A stretch of 64,000 nt of DNA from the NCBI GenBank assembly GCA_024401355.1, contig JAKSLF010000004.1:62001-126000 (forward strand), read 5' to 3'. The notes beneath the pieces are model-generated. The model saw only the letters and a list, made by a program, of their open reading frames with translations. It did no database searches and was not told the origin of the DNA. Position numbers and translations under genes: made by a program. Of the stretch, positions 47,391 to 59,238 are shown piece after piece. The stretch comes from Bacteroidales bacterium (GTDB lineage Bacteria > Bacteroidota > Bacteroidia > Bacteroidales > Marinilabiliaceae). Numbering within the stretch: position 1 is the first letter of the stretch; each line of letters starts with the position of its first letter.

Positions 47391-48911
47391 TCATCTTTTT
47401 CCTACTGCACGCTTAAGGTTCACCTCGGCCAGACGACGGTCTACACGGGCGCTGAGAGCTGTTGACTTGGCAGAGAGCCAAGCTGTCTGGGCCATGATGA
47501 CATTGCTGATAGGAATAACGCCTTCATTCAAACCAAGGTTGGCATATTTCAGGTTTTCTTCTGCCTCAGCCAAACTGCGCATTGCTGTCTCCTCACGATT
47601 GGCCGCCTCGATGACCTTCTGCATACATTGAGTTGTCTGAAGCTCTATCTTCTCGCGTGTCTCGTCAAGAGTAAGTTCCGACATACGGGCCTGGAGCTTG
47701 GCTGAGCGTACCTTATATACGCTTTCACCCCAGTTGACAAGAGGTATGTTGACCATCACGCCGACGTTCCACATGCCACCAAACTTGTTTTCGAAACCAT
47801 TGAAACATGAAGGATTAGTCCACATATAATTGGCACTAAGAGCTACCTTAGGAAGATATTCGGCACGAACAACTTTGACTTTCTGGTCGTTTATCTTCTG
47901 CAGGAGGTCGAGAGCTTGAAGCTCCGGACGAGATGTCTTGGCAAGCTCGACATTACCAGCAGAAAGGTCTACATTTCCAACCGGAGCACTCAAAGCATCG
48001 TCGACCGGATGAATATCGCTATTGATGTCGAGTCCGCACAACTGGCAGAGGAGCATCTTGGAAAGCACAAGACCATTGTCTATCTGTATGATAGTCACAT
48101 CGGCCTCATTCTTCTTGACCTTGACACTCAAGCCATCTGCCTTAGAGGCAAGTCCTTCTGCAATGAGCTGCTGAACATTATAGTCAAGTGTGTCAATGAG
48201 GCTCTTGTAGCTGAGTGCCAGCTCACGCTTGCTCTCGAGCGAGACTATCTGCCAATATGCTGTCTCAACCTGAACGACAAGGTCATGGACTTTAACGTCT
48301 GACTGAGCCTGAGCTATCTGTTCGGCATACTTAGTAATCTTATTATAGGCAACGATCTTGCCACCCATATAGAGAGGTTGAGTCAGCATGATTGCTGCTG
48401 CCGTCACATTACGTGTATCTGTACGAAGAGCATCGACTAGTTCCGGACCGATTCCACTTATGTTCTGAACCATTCCGTTGGCCATCTGTCCGGCCATGTC
48501 ACCAAACTGCTGAAATATTGGAGCCAACTGCTGAGCTAGCTGAGGATTCTGCTGAGCCATGCCTTGGAGCATCGCTGTAGTTTTGTCGTTCATGGTGCCC
48601 ATTGTCTGACCGACAACTCCTGCCATAGTCGAAGACATGCCATTAAGCTTGTCTTTCTGCTCGTCACTCAATAAAGAAATCTCTTTCTGATTGTGCATAT
48701 AGGTACCCATGGCCTCTATGCGAGGAAGATAATGAGTGAAAGCCTCCTTGCGCGCATACGTCGCCGCCTCCTTGTTCAGAGACGACTTCTCTAGCTCCTT
48801 GTTGTTGTGAATAGCCATGCTGATGCAACTATCAAGACTCAACTGGATAGTCTGGGCTATGGTAGATGTTGCCATCATCAGCACGAGAGCCATAATTGTG
48901 TATATTCTCAT
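47391..48911 (-). CDS. TolC-family outer-membrane channel protein
   Basis: The 506-residue product has a signal peptide (YTIMALVLMMATSTIAQ) and two OEP repeats: SCISMAIHNNKELEKSSLNK with FTHYLPRIEA, and the second with VRAEYLPKVALSANY and GVMVNIPLVNWGE. An unusual Gln/Met-rich insertion (residues ~75-130, MAQQNPQLAQQLAPIFQQFG) lies early in repeat one. This extends the periplasmic helical region and is often seen in Bacteroidota homologues. As first gene of the exporter operon, it is driven by the promoter at 48974-48981. Confidence 0.93.
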   Translation of the reverse strand: MRIYTIMALVLMMATSTIAQTIQLSLDSCISMAIHNNKELEKSSLNKEAATYARKEAFTHYLPRIEAMGTYMHNQKEISLLSDEQKDKLNGMSSTMAGVVGQTMGTMNDKTTAMLQGMAQQNPQLAQQLAPIFQQFGDMAGQMANGMVQNISGIGPELVDALRTDTRNVTAAAIMLTQPLYMGGKIVAYNKITKYAEQIAQAQSDVKVHDLVVQVETAYWQIVSLESKRELALSYKSLIDTLDYNVQQLIAEGLASKADGLSVKVKKNEADVTIIQIDNGLVLSKMLLCQLCGLDINSDIHPVDDALSAPVGNVDLSAGNVELAKTSRPELQALDLLQKINDQKVKVVRAEYLPKVALSANYMWTNPSCFNGFENKFGGMWNVGVMVNIPLVNWGESVYKVRSAKLQARMSELTLDETREKIELQTTQCMQKVIEAANREETAMRSLAEAEENLKYANLGLNEGVIPISNVIMAQTAWLSAKSTALSARVDRRLAEVNLKRAVGKR

Positions 48912-48973
48912 CTCGACAAATATTTACTAACTTTAATCAGTTAATTGGTACGTACAAACCCTTATTTTTGATA

Positions 48974-48981
48974 CAAAGTTA
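48974..48981 (-). promoter_or_regulatory. Bacteroidota -7 element (TAACTTTG) of the exporter operon
   Basis: The minus strand reads TAACTTTG, a perfect TAnnTTTG, about 62 bases upstream of the tolC-like ATG. It would drive tolC-hlyD-permease-permease as one message. Confidence 0.7.
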
Positions 48982-49099
48982 GCCCATTTTCTTTTAGATA
49001 AAAAAGACACAAAAATCGCATTGATTGTACTATTTATCCTTTTTGAGCATAAGTGAATTTATTAGAACACACCAACTTACATTTGGGACAATAAACAAA

Positions 49100-50059
49100 T
49101 CAACCAATTTGCCTCTTTATAGTCCTGATAACATCTTCGGTCTCGTCAAATACTGTCGCATCAACATTGCGATAGCGGCCATTGGCAACCATGTGGTCGA
49201 TAAAAGGCATGACTGGGACATCTTCCGTCCAGAACTTCTTTCCGACAAAAACCATAGGCGACGACACCTCATAAGTAAGATAGTGATTCTGTACGGCTTC
49301 CTGGAAAACTTCCTGAAGAGTACCAGCACTTCCAGGCATGAAAATAAGCCCACCAAAGGCTGCCGTCAAAATGAGGTCTTCTCTCTGGCTATTATCGAAG
49401 AACTTGGCTATGTGTGTTGCAAAGACTGTTGGTGGTTCATGACCATAGAAAAAGGTAGGAATAGCCAAACTCTTATATTCGGTGACAAGTGGGAAACGCC
49501 TACGAACTTTGAATGCCTGAACTAGCCACCCTTGATCTTCAAAGGTTGGAGCTTCGGATAGAATCGCTATTGCTTCGTCTACTTCTTTATCACTTCTTCC
49601 TGCCATCCAAGCACCTACATGAGTAGCCTCCATGGCACCCGGTCCACCACCACTTATCATGAAGAATCCATCCTCGGTCAGACGCTTGGCGATATCTACC
49701 ACCTGACGATAGTACGAATCGCATCGCGACAACTGATGTCCACCCATAATGCCGACAAGCCTATTGCGGTCGAATGTCTTATAATGGTTCATAAGTACTC
49801 TTCTGATGGCCGCATCATGCATAGAACGGGCTCCTATCTCATGGTCATCGAGTGGCACTTTGCCTGTCTTCACCACATGCTGAAAGACACGAGTGTCGTA
49901 GCACTCATTGAACGACGTGTCGGGATTGTCGATGTCAAACTTGTCGAACAAGTCCTCCGGACTATAAAGTTTTGTAGGGAATATATAATAAGGTACTTCG
50001 CGGCAATACTTCTCATACGCCACAAAGTCGAATTTTCTAATATTATTAATGTCAATCAT
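49100..50059 (-). CDS. LOG-family (TIGR00730-like) Rossmann-fold protein
   Basis: From ATG 50059 the product has 319 residues; the TTG at 50065 is not needed. The Rossmann fold carries RLVGIMGGHQLSRCD, FFMISGGGPGAMEATHVGAW and FMPGSAGTLQEVFQEAVQN. The last corresponds to the LOG signature PGGxGTxxE with Ser instead of the second Gly. Family members are cytokinin-riboside or nucleotide 5'-monophosphate phosphoribohydrolases, and older annotations as lysine decarboxylase are wrong. The substrate of this one is likely a purine or pyrimidine nucleotide. It has its own promoter at 50083-50090, facing away from the phosphatase gene. Confidence 0.85.
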   Translation of the reverse strand: MIDINNIRKFDFVAYEKYCREVPYYIFPTKLYSPEDLFDKFDIDNPDTSFNECYDTRVFQHVVKTGKVPLDDHEIGARSMHDAAIRRVLMNHYKTFDRNRLVGIMGGHQLSRCDSYYRQVVDIAKRLTEDGFFMISGGGPGAMEATHVGAWMAGRSDKEVDEAIAILSEAPTFEDQGWLVQAFKVRRRFPLVTEYKSLAIPTFFYGHEPPTVFATHIAKFFDNSQREDLILTAAFGGLIFMPGSAGTLQEVFQEAVQNHYLTYEVSSPMVFVGKKFWTEDVPVMPFIDHMVANGRYRNVDATVFDETEDVIRTIKRQIG

Positions 50060-50082
50060 AATCAAATCAATGAACCCAATTT

Positions 50083-50090
50083 CAAAAATA
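50083..50090 (-). promoter_or_regulatory. Bacteroidota -7 element (TATTTTTG) of the LOG-family gene
   Basis: The minus strand reads TATTTTTG, a perfect TAnnTTTG, 24 bases upstream of ATG 50059. Confidence 0.6.
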
Positions 50091-50141
50091 CAACTTTTTC
50101 ACCAAAAGCAATCACATTATATCAACAAATCAAAAATTCAC

Positions 50142-50149
50142 TATATTTG
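50142..50149 (+). promoter_or_regulatory. Bacteroidota -7 element (TATATTTG) of the HAD phosphatase gene
   Basis: TATATTTGCC on the plus strand is a perfect TAnnTTTG and ends 19 bases before ATG 50169, giving a very short leader. Confidence 0.7.
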
Positions 50150-50168
50150 CCTAAAAAACAAATAATCT

Positions 50169-51221
50169 ATGAAAAGAGTATTTATTGCGGCACTTATGAC
50201 CATGACTGTTATGGTTCAGGCCGAATCGCGAGAAGAACTGGCAAAGATTGCAGCAGGTCGCTATGGACAATTCAACTACTGGAGAGAAGGCTCGCAAGTG
50301 TTGGATAACCTGAAACACTATGTCTGTGAAGTGACTGACGAGAAGAGCGAAAAGTATATTCCGAAGGCTGACCGAATAGCGGTATTTGATATGGACGGTA
50401 CACTCTTGAGCGAGACAACACCACATTATAGTGGATGGATTCTTTGGCTCGACTACGTCAGGCAATGGCCAGACAAGGTGAGCAAGGAGAACAAGAGCCT
50501 TGCTGATGACGTGCGAGATAATATCTATCAACGCAAACCTGTAAAAGATAGCCGACTAAACAAGCAGGCTGACTACCAGAACGAATGTTTTGAAGGAATG
50601 ACACCAGAGGAATACCACAACTATGTGCGCCAATGGATGGACAACACACTGGCAACCGGAATGAACAACATGACCATGGGAGAGAGTTTCTACCTGCCGA
50701 TGCTTGAAGTGATAAGCTATCTGACGACTAACGACTTCACAATATATATAGTATCTGGAGCTGACCGTGGACTGGTGCGTGCAACTATAGATGGAGTCAT
50801 CAAGATACCAATGAGCCATTGCATAGGGTCTGACATAGTGATGAAAGCCTCGATGCAGGGAGACGCTCCAGACAACAACCACACAATAAAGGCAGGCGAA
50901 CGAGTAGAGCGAGGAGGCAAGGCAACGTCATCCAACGTGTCTTTTACTAAGATAAAGAACATCGTGGAGGAGATTGGCCAGAAACCTGTATTGGCATTTG
51001 GCAACTCAACGGGCGACTATGCTATGTTCAGATATGTCACAGACAACAATCCATATCCATCAGCAGCATTCTGCCTCTTGTGCGACGACACAGAGCGAGA
51101 CTATGGCAACACTAAGACGGCAGAATGGATGAAGAATTACTGCATAGAAAATGGATGGCATACAGTATCAATGCATGATGACTGGAAGACTATCTACGGA
51201 TACGGAGTCACGAAGAAATAA
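50169..51221 (+). CDS. Exported HAD-family acid phosphatase
   Basis: The 350 residues begin with a signal peptide (VFIAALMTMTVMVQA). HAD motif I is IAVFDMDGTLLSE (catalytic Asp pair), motif II is FTIYIVSGADRGLVRA, and motif IV is VLAFGNSTGDYAMF, so the active site is complete. The large cap between motifs I and II (about 100-190, helical) suggests a small phosphorylated substrate, as in periplasmic phosphatases and phosphoserine-phosphatase-like enzymes. It probably releases phosphate in the periplasm. Its stop codon abuts directly on the stop codon of the convergent beta-galactosidase gene. Confidence 0.88.
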   Translation: MKRVFIAALMTMTVMVQAESREELAKIAAGRYGQFNYWREGSQVLDNLKHYVCEVTDEKSEKYIPKADRIAVFDMDGTLLSETTPHYSGWILWLDYVRQWPDKVSKENKSLADDVRDNIYQRKPVKDSRLNKQADYQNECFEGMTPEEYHNYVRQWMDNTLATGMNNMTMGESFYLPMLEVISYLTTNDFTIYIVSGADRGLVRATIDGVIKIPMSHCIGSDIVMKASMQGDAPDNNHTIKAGERVERGGKATSSNVSFTKIKNIVEEIGQKPVLAFGNSTGDYAMFRYVTDNNPYPSAAFCLLCDDTERDYGNTKTAEWMKNYCIENGWHTVSMHDDWKTIYGYGVTKK

Positions 51222-55082
<3,861 letters not shown>

Positions 55083-55112
55083 TTATAATAATAGGTATTA
55101 AAAGGAAGCCTA

Positions 55113-55772
55113 TCACTTGATGGCTTCGATCAACTGCTGGCAGATTGCCTCCATGCCCTTGATGGATGGATGACCGTTCTGCTTTTCAATATCATGAAGC
55201 TCGATGAGCTGTACTTTGCTCTGAGCGCAGATTGTGCGAGTAGACTCGTTGATTTCCTCCTTGAGTTCTGAGTTGAGGATAGCATAGAGTGCTGCATTAG
55301 GATAGAGGCTCTTTATCTTGTCGAGAAGACAAGCAAGAGCTGGACGATATGACTTAAGGTCCTCATCAGTCCAGTCGGCGTATTTATATTCACCTATAGG
55401 AGCACCTGACCATGCGTCGTTGGTGCCGCCAAATACAAAGACAATGTCCGGATTACCAAGCATTTCAACACGCGAGAGGAAAGAAGATGTCGACACATCA
55501 CGCAGTCCATAACCAGTATTGCAGACTGTTGTACCACCCCACGAGTTGTTATTTTCAAGCTGGTAGCCCATAGCCTTTGTATAGAGACTCCACCAAGTCT
55601 GTGCCACTTCAGTTACATCATTACGGTCGTTTGGATAGAAAGGAGCATATCCTTCAGGATTGGCACCTGCAAAAGTAGAATATGAATCGCCAAGGATAGA
55701 TACTTTCTTGGCCTGTGCAGATACAAGAACTGTAGCACAAGACAACAGTAGAATTGAAAAGATTTTTTTCAT
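55113..55772 (-). CDS. SGNH/GDSL-like hydrolase (esterase)
   Basis: The 219 residues start with a signal peptide (FSILLLSCATVLVSAQ). SGNH blocks are VSILGDSYSTFAG (nucleophile Ser), NSWGGTTVCNTGYG (Gly), VFVFGGTNDAWSG (Asn) and QNGHPSIKGME (His). The Asp normally three residues before the His is not at that position (Gln there; an Asp lies seven residues before). The substrate is probably an O-acetyl or other acyl ester on a glycan. Its promoter at 55816-55823 probably also drives the beta-galactosidase gene downstream. Confidence 0.82.
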   Translation of the reverse strand: MKKIFSILLLSCATVLVSAQAKKVSILGDSYSTFAGANPEGYAPFYPNDRNDVTEVAQTWWSLYTKAMGYQLENNNSWGGTTVCNTGYGLRDVSTSSFLSRVEMLGNPDIVFVFGGTNDAWSGAPIGEYKYADWTDEDLKSYRPALACLLDKIKSLYPNAALYAILNSELKEEINESTRTICAQSKVQLIELHDIEKQNGHPSIKGMEAICQQLIEAIK

Positions 55773-55815
55773 GTCATATAATTTTTAGGTTAATATTATA
55801 AGTAACAAAACGAAG

Positions 55816-55823
55816 CAAAGATA
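55816..55823 (-). promoter_or_regulatory. Bacteroidota -7 element (TATCTTTG) of the SGNH-lacZ unit
   Basis: The minus strand reads TATCTTTGC, a perfect TAnnTTTG, 44 bases upstream of ATG 55772. Confidence 0.7.
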
Positions 55824-55874
55824 ACATTTTTTTTACAAGAATTCAGAAATACCACCAAAAATAATGCCCAAAAT

Positions 55875-56150
55875 CAACTTTGACCATTTGACCGCGACCA
55901 TTCCACGTTTTCTGCATTATACTCCAAACAGTCTCTGTTTTAATTAGTTAAAACGCCAGCCCACCATGTTAATTTAAGCATCATTCGCTTAACGATATTT
56001 AGTAATCTTTCACGTTTTAAGCTACCTCGACTTCTGACACTTTTAAGATAGGGATAACGGTACCTTAACGTACCCTTACCATACCTTTCTGACTCCATTA
56101 AAAATGACATTTCTTTAACTCACGTTAACAATGGTCATGGTCAAAGTTGT
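55875..56150. repeat. Inverted repeat pair CAACTTTGACCAT bounding a 276-base segment
   Basis: CAACTTTGACCAT occurs at 55875-55887 and its exact reverse complement at 56138-56150. Further TGACC/GGTCA copies extend the similarity on the inner sides. The segment encloses the 11-bp array. It could be a small non-autonomous element (MITE) or two operator sites. No target-site duplication was identified. Confidence 0.4.
56045..56088 (+). repeat. Array of 11-bp tandem repeats, copy 3
   Basis: The contiguous units are AAGATAGGGAT, AACGGTACCTT, AACGTACCCTT and ACCATACCTTT. The two central units are the clearest. Bases 56050-56078 match 7891-7919 at 26 of 29 positions. Confidence 0.75.
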
Positions 56151-56349
56151 AAAACTCGATTTCGCCCCAAATCACAACATTTTTTCACAATCAACAACCC
56201 TAAAATTGGCCATTTCTAGTCACCACCTACCCATCATTCATCACCCGTTGTCGCCAATATTTAAATAGAAACGACAAAATAAGATCTCCTTATTTTGCCG
56301 TTTGTAATATGCCATAATTCTTTGATTTTGTGACACAAATATAACGAAT

Positions 56350-56436
56350 TTTCAAAAATCCAACCCAATAACCATAAAAATCTTTCAAAAATCCAACCCA
56401 ATAATCATCAAAATCTTTCAAAAATCCAACCCAATA
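56350..56436. repeat. 33-bp tandem repeat, about 2.6 copies
   Basis: Each unit starts TTTCAAAAATCCAACCCAAT, at 56350, 56383 and 56416. The first two units are 33 bases and differ at only a few positions; the third is broken after 21 bases. There are no spacers, so it is not a CRISPR array. It lies 70-160 bases beyond the acyltransferase stop codon. Confidence 0.85.
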
Positions 56437-56508
56437 TTGAAAACATTGCAGATATCCACCACATATTATTTATGTATTATACGTTCTTTATGAACTTAGC
56501 AGGTACGG

Positions 56509-57669
56509 CTACTTAAACAACTTTTTCTTCAACCACTCACGAACCGGAACGTCATACAATCGGAACGATGCCCAAGCCATGGCTATGGCGATGCAGAACA
56601 CGCTGATGGCTACAAAGATATGCTGTTCGAGAGGTGCGTCCTGATGGGTTTCTTTCCATCCCATCTGCATATAGATAAGTGGATAATGAGTAATGTAGAG
56701 TGGGTACGAAAGATCGCCCAAGAATTTGCAGATCTTCTGTGACTTCTCGCCAACAACCTTGCTACCAGCACCCATAACAACCACCAGAGGGAAAATGACA
56801 AGGATTGCAATCGATTCATAGAGTCCGTTCATCCAGAAATTGGCAGGATCAGTACCACCTACACGTGGCATTGCCTGACAGATGATGATGAGCAATGCAC
56901 ACCACCAAAAACCGCCTTTCACCGTGATGAACTTACCGACACGACAGAGCAATAAACCCATAAAAAACGGATAGAGCAGTCGGGTAAAGCCGATGTAGAG
57001 TTGTGGTGCATCGACACCCCAACCGCCGATGACTGTATAAGCCGCATAATTGCCTTCAGGGAAGACACCGAATGGATCGAGATTGAACGTCAGCGAAAGT
57101 GTAAGTAACGCAAAGACGGCAATACAGATGCCCAATGCCACTTTGCCCAATCGACGGATGAAGAGCACATACAACAGGTTGGCAATGTATTCGAGCATCA
57201 ACGACCATGTTGCGCCATTGAGCGGATAGGTCTCACACCACCCTCTCACGTCCATGCCGGCAGGCACAGGAATCATCGTGAAGGCAATCAACAGAAGGAT
57301 GACCAGTTGCCACCATCGTGCATCTGCCATGATGCCAAAGTCAGGACCTCCACCCAAATAGAAGAGCAGGAATCCGATAAATGCACCCATGCAAACCAAT
57401 GGATGCAGACGGATGAAGCGACGCTTGAGGAAATCCCACGTCGTCATCTTTCCGCTTGCCAATCGGTCGTCGTAGGCATAACCAATGACGAAGCCCGAAA
57501 GCATGAAGAAGAAATCCACCGCCAGATAGCCGTGATTGATAATTTGGTGCGGTATGCCTGCCGAATAGGTCTCGAACAGGTGGAAACACACCACAAGGAT
57601 GGCTGCTACGCCACGGAGACCATCCAGAATCTCATATCGTGGTTTTGAAGCAAGATAATTGTTGTTCAT
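56509..57669 (-). CDS. Acyltransferase family 3 membrane protein
   Basis: From ATG 57669 the product is 386 residues. The frame is open to 57741, but the added 24 residues are not protein-like for this family. It begins ASKPRYEILDGLRGVAAILV with the conserved His in VVCFHLFETYS, followed by about ten membrane segments (LAVDFFFMLSGFVIGYAY, MTTWDFLKRRFIRLHPLV, LSYPLYITHYPLIYMQMGW). These O-acyltransferases add acetyl or other acyl groups to exported polysaccharides or lipids in the inner membrane. It is 104 bases downstream of mnmE with no clear promoter of its own. Its substrate is unknown. Confidence 0.88.
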   Translation of the reverse strand: MNNNYLASKPRYEILDGLRGVAAILVVCFHLFETYSAGIPHQIINHGYLAVDFFFMLSGFVIGYAYDDRLASGKMTTWDFLKRRFIRLHPLVCMGAFIGFLLFYLGGGPDFGIMADARWWQLVILLLIAFTMIPVPAGMDVRGWCETYPLNGATWSLMLEYIANLLYVLFIRRLGKVALGICIAVFALLTLSLTFNLDPFGVFPEGNYAAYTVIGGWGVDAPQLYIGFTRLLYPFFMGLLLCRVGKFITVKGGFWWCALLIIICQAMPRVGGTDPANFWMNGLYESIAILVIFPLVVVMGAGSKVVGEKSQKICKFLGDLSYPLYITHYPLIYMQMGWKETHQDAPLEQHIFVAISVFCIAIAMAWASFRLYDVPVREWLKKKLFK

Positions 57670-57773
57670 ATTTTTATCTGATAAAGTGCATTGGCGTCCA
57701 TGGCTCACGCTCCAGAGCATCGATGTCTCTATTCCATGCATCTTCTTAAGTTTTTATTTAATCGCTTGGCCGT

Positions 57774-59174
57774 TCACTTGCCAATGCAGAAGTGGGCAAA
57801 TATATTATTCAACACTTCCTGGCTTGACACTTCTCCCGTGATGGATGCTAGTTCGTCAAGGACGTCGTGGATATCCATGGAGACTAGTTCGCCACTGAGG
57901 TTGGAGACGAGACCTTGGCGGACACGGACGAGAGCTTCGTGGCTACGTACAAGTGCTTCGTAGTGGCGGAGGTTGGTGACAATAGTCTGGTCGGCATTGA
58001 TATTCATGCCGGCGGCTTCGATGAGCAGACGATGAAGTTCGTCTACCCCACTCTTCTGCTTGGCAGAGATGGCAACCTGGCTATGAGAACCTAGGTTACG
58101 AAGCGTCGGCTCGTCGAGTGTGACTGAGGCGCCAGGTATGTCGGCTTTGTTGAGTACGACAATCATCTGCTGGTCAGCAGACGAAACATGATGTGATATA
58201 TCGGTCAATGTAGAGACTATCTCGTCATGGTCGAGCGACGAGTCGACAACGGCAAGGATGACGCTGGCATGGGTAATCTTGTCGTAGGTGCGCTGGATGC
58301 CAATCTTTTCGACGACATCATCGGTGGCACGCAGTCCAGCTGTATCTATGAAGCGAAAGACCACGCCGGATATTACCATAGTGTCTTCAATTGAGTCGCG
58401 TGTGGTGCCGTGTACATCGCTGACTATGGCTCGTTCTTCATTTAATAAGGTATTGAGCAAGGTGCTCTTACCGGCATTGGTCGGTCCGACGATGGCAACT
58501 GGCACGCCATTCTTTATTGCATTGCCCACCTTGAAGGTGCTTGCCAAAGAAGAGACGAGCTTGTATATCTTCTCGACAAGAGAGATAAGCTGCGAACGGT
58601 CGGCAAATTCAACATCTTCCTCCGAGAAGTCAAGTTCGAGTTCGAGGAGAGTACAGAACTGAAGCAGTTCGTCGCGCAGAGAATGTAGTTCACTACTAAG
58701 TCCGCCCTTCATCTGACGCATGGCAACACGGCGAGCAGCCTCTGACTGAGAAGAGATAAGGTCGGCAACAGCCTCAGCCTGCGAAAGGTCCATCTTGCCA
58801 TTGGCAAAGGCTCGTTGGGTGAATTCGCCAGGGCGAGCAGTACGAACACCATGCTGAACAAGAAGCTGAAGGATGCGCTGCTGGATAAAGACAGAGCCAT
58901 GGCATGCTATCTCAACCATGTCCTCGCCAGTAAACGAATGAGGAGCACGATAGAGAGAGACTACAACATCGTCGACGACATCTGAGCCATCGACAATAGA
59001 ACCGAAATGGAACGTATTAGCTTTCTGGTCAACGAGACGTTTACCTTCACGAGGCGAACGGTAAAGTGTATCGACAACGGCAATGGCTTGCGGTCCTGCA
59101 ACACGGAGGACGGCAATAGCACCCATGCCTGGAGCTGTAGAAACAGCACAAATAGTCTCGTCGGTGAGAAGCAT
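57774..59174 (-). CDS. mnmE: tRNA uridine-5-carboxymethylaminomethyl modification GTPase MnmE
   Basis: MnmE with MnmG modifies the wobble uridine of several tRNAs. From ATG 59174 the product is 466 residues; the TTG two codons earlier (59180) is rejected. The N-terminal folate-binding domain has TICAVSTAPGMGAIAVLRVA and CHGSVFIQQRIL. The GTPase domain has G1 VGPTNAGKSTLLNTLL, G3 FIDTAGLRAT and G4 VLNKADIPG. The C-terminus is HFCIGK, the invariant FCIGK motif with the catalytic Cys. It lies 64 bases downstream of the phosphate acyltransferase gene and may share its promoter. Confidence 0.97.
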   Translation of the reverse strand: MLLTDETICAVSTAPGMGAIAVLRVAGPQAIAVVDTLYRSPREGKRLVDQKANTFHFGSIVDGSDVVDDVVVSLYRAPHSFTGEDMVEIACHGSVFIQQRILQLLVQHGVRTARPGEFTQRAFANGKMDLSQAEAVADLISSQSEAARRVAMRQMKGGLSSELHSLRDELLQFCTLLELELDFSEEDVEFADRSQLISLVEKIYKLVSSLASTFKVGNAIKNGVPVAIVGPTNAGKSTLLNTLLNEERAIVSDVHGTTRDSIEDTMVISGVVFRFIDTAGLRATDDVVEKIGIQRTYDKITHASVILAVVDSSLDHDEIVSTLTDISHHVSSADQQMIVVLNKADIPGASVTLDEPTLRNLGSHSQVAISAKQKSGVDELHRLLIEAAGMNINADQTIVTNLRHYEALVRSHEALVRVRQGLVSNLSGELVSMDIHDVLDELASITGEVSSQEVLNNIFAHFCIGK

Positions 59175-59238
59175 AGACAAAATTTAGTGAGTGAACAATT
59201 AATATATATAGGTATGCTCTATGCTTCGTCAGCAAACA

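Larger units (their letters stand above)
55773..56508. other. 736-base intergenic region rich in repeats
   Basis: No gene is supported. The region holds the SGNH promoter (55816-55823) and a pair of 13-base inverted repeats 250 bases apart (55875-55887 and 56138-56150). A small perfect hairpin GTTTTAA-TTAG-TTAAAAC (55937-55954), the third 11-bp array (56045-56088) and a 33-bp tandem repeat (56350-56436) are also present. Confidence 0.75.

Noticed and set aside
49100-50059. Lysine decarboxylase
   Set aside because: This is an old name for LOG-family proteins; no PLP-binding decarboxylase motif is present.
56350-56436. CRISPR array
   Set aside because: The 33-base units are directly contiguous with no spacers, and no cas genes are in the window.
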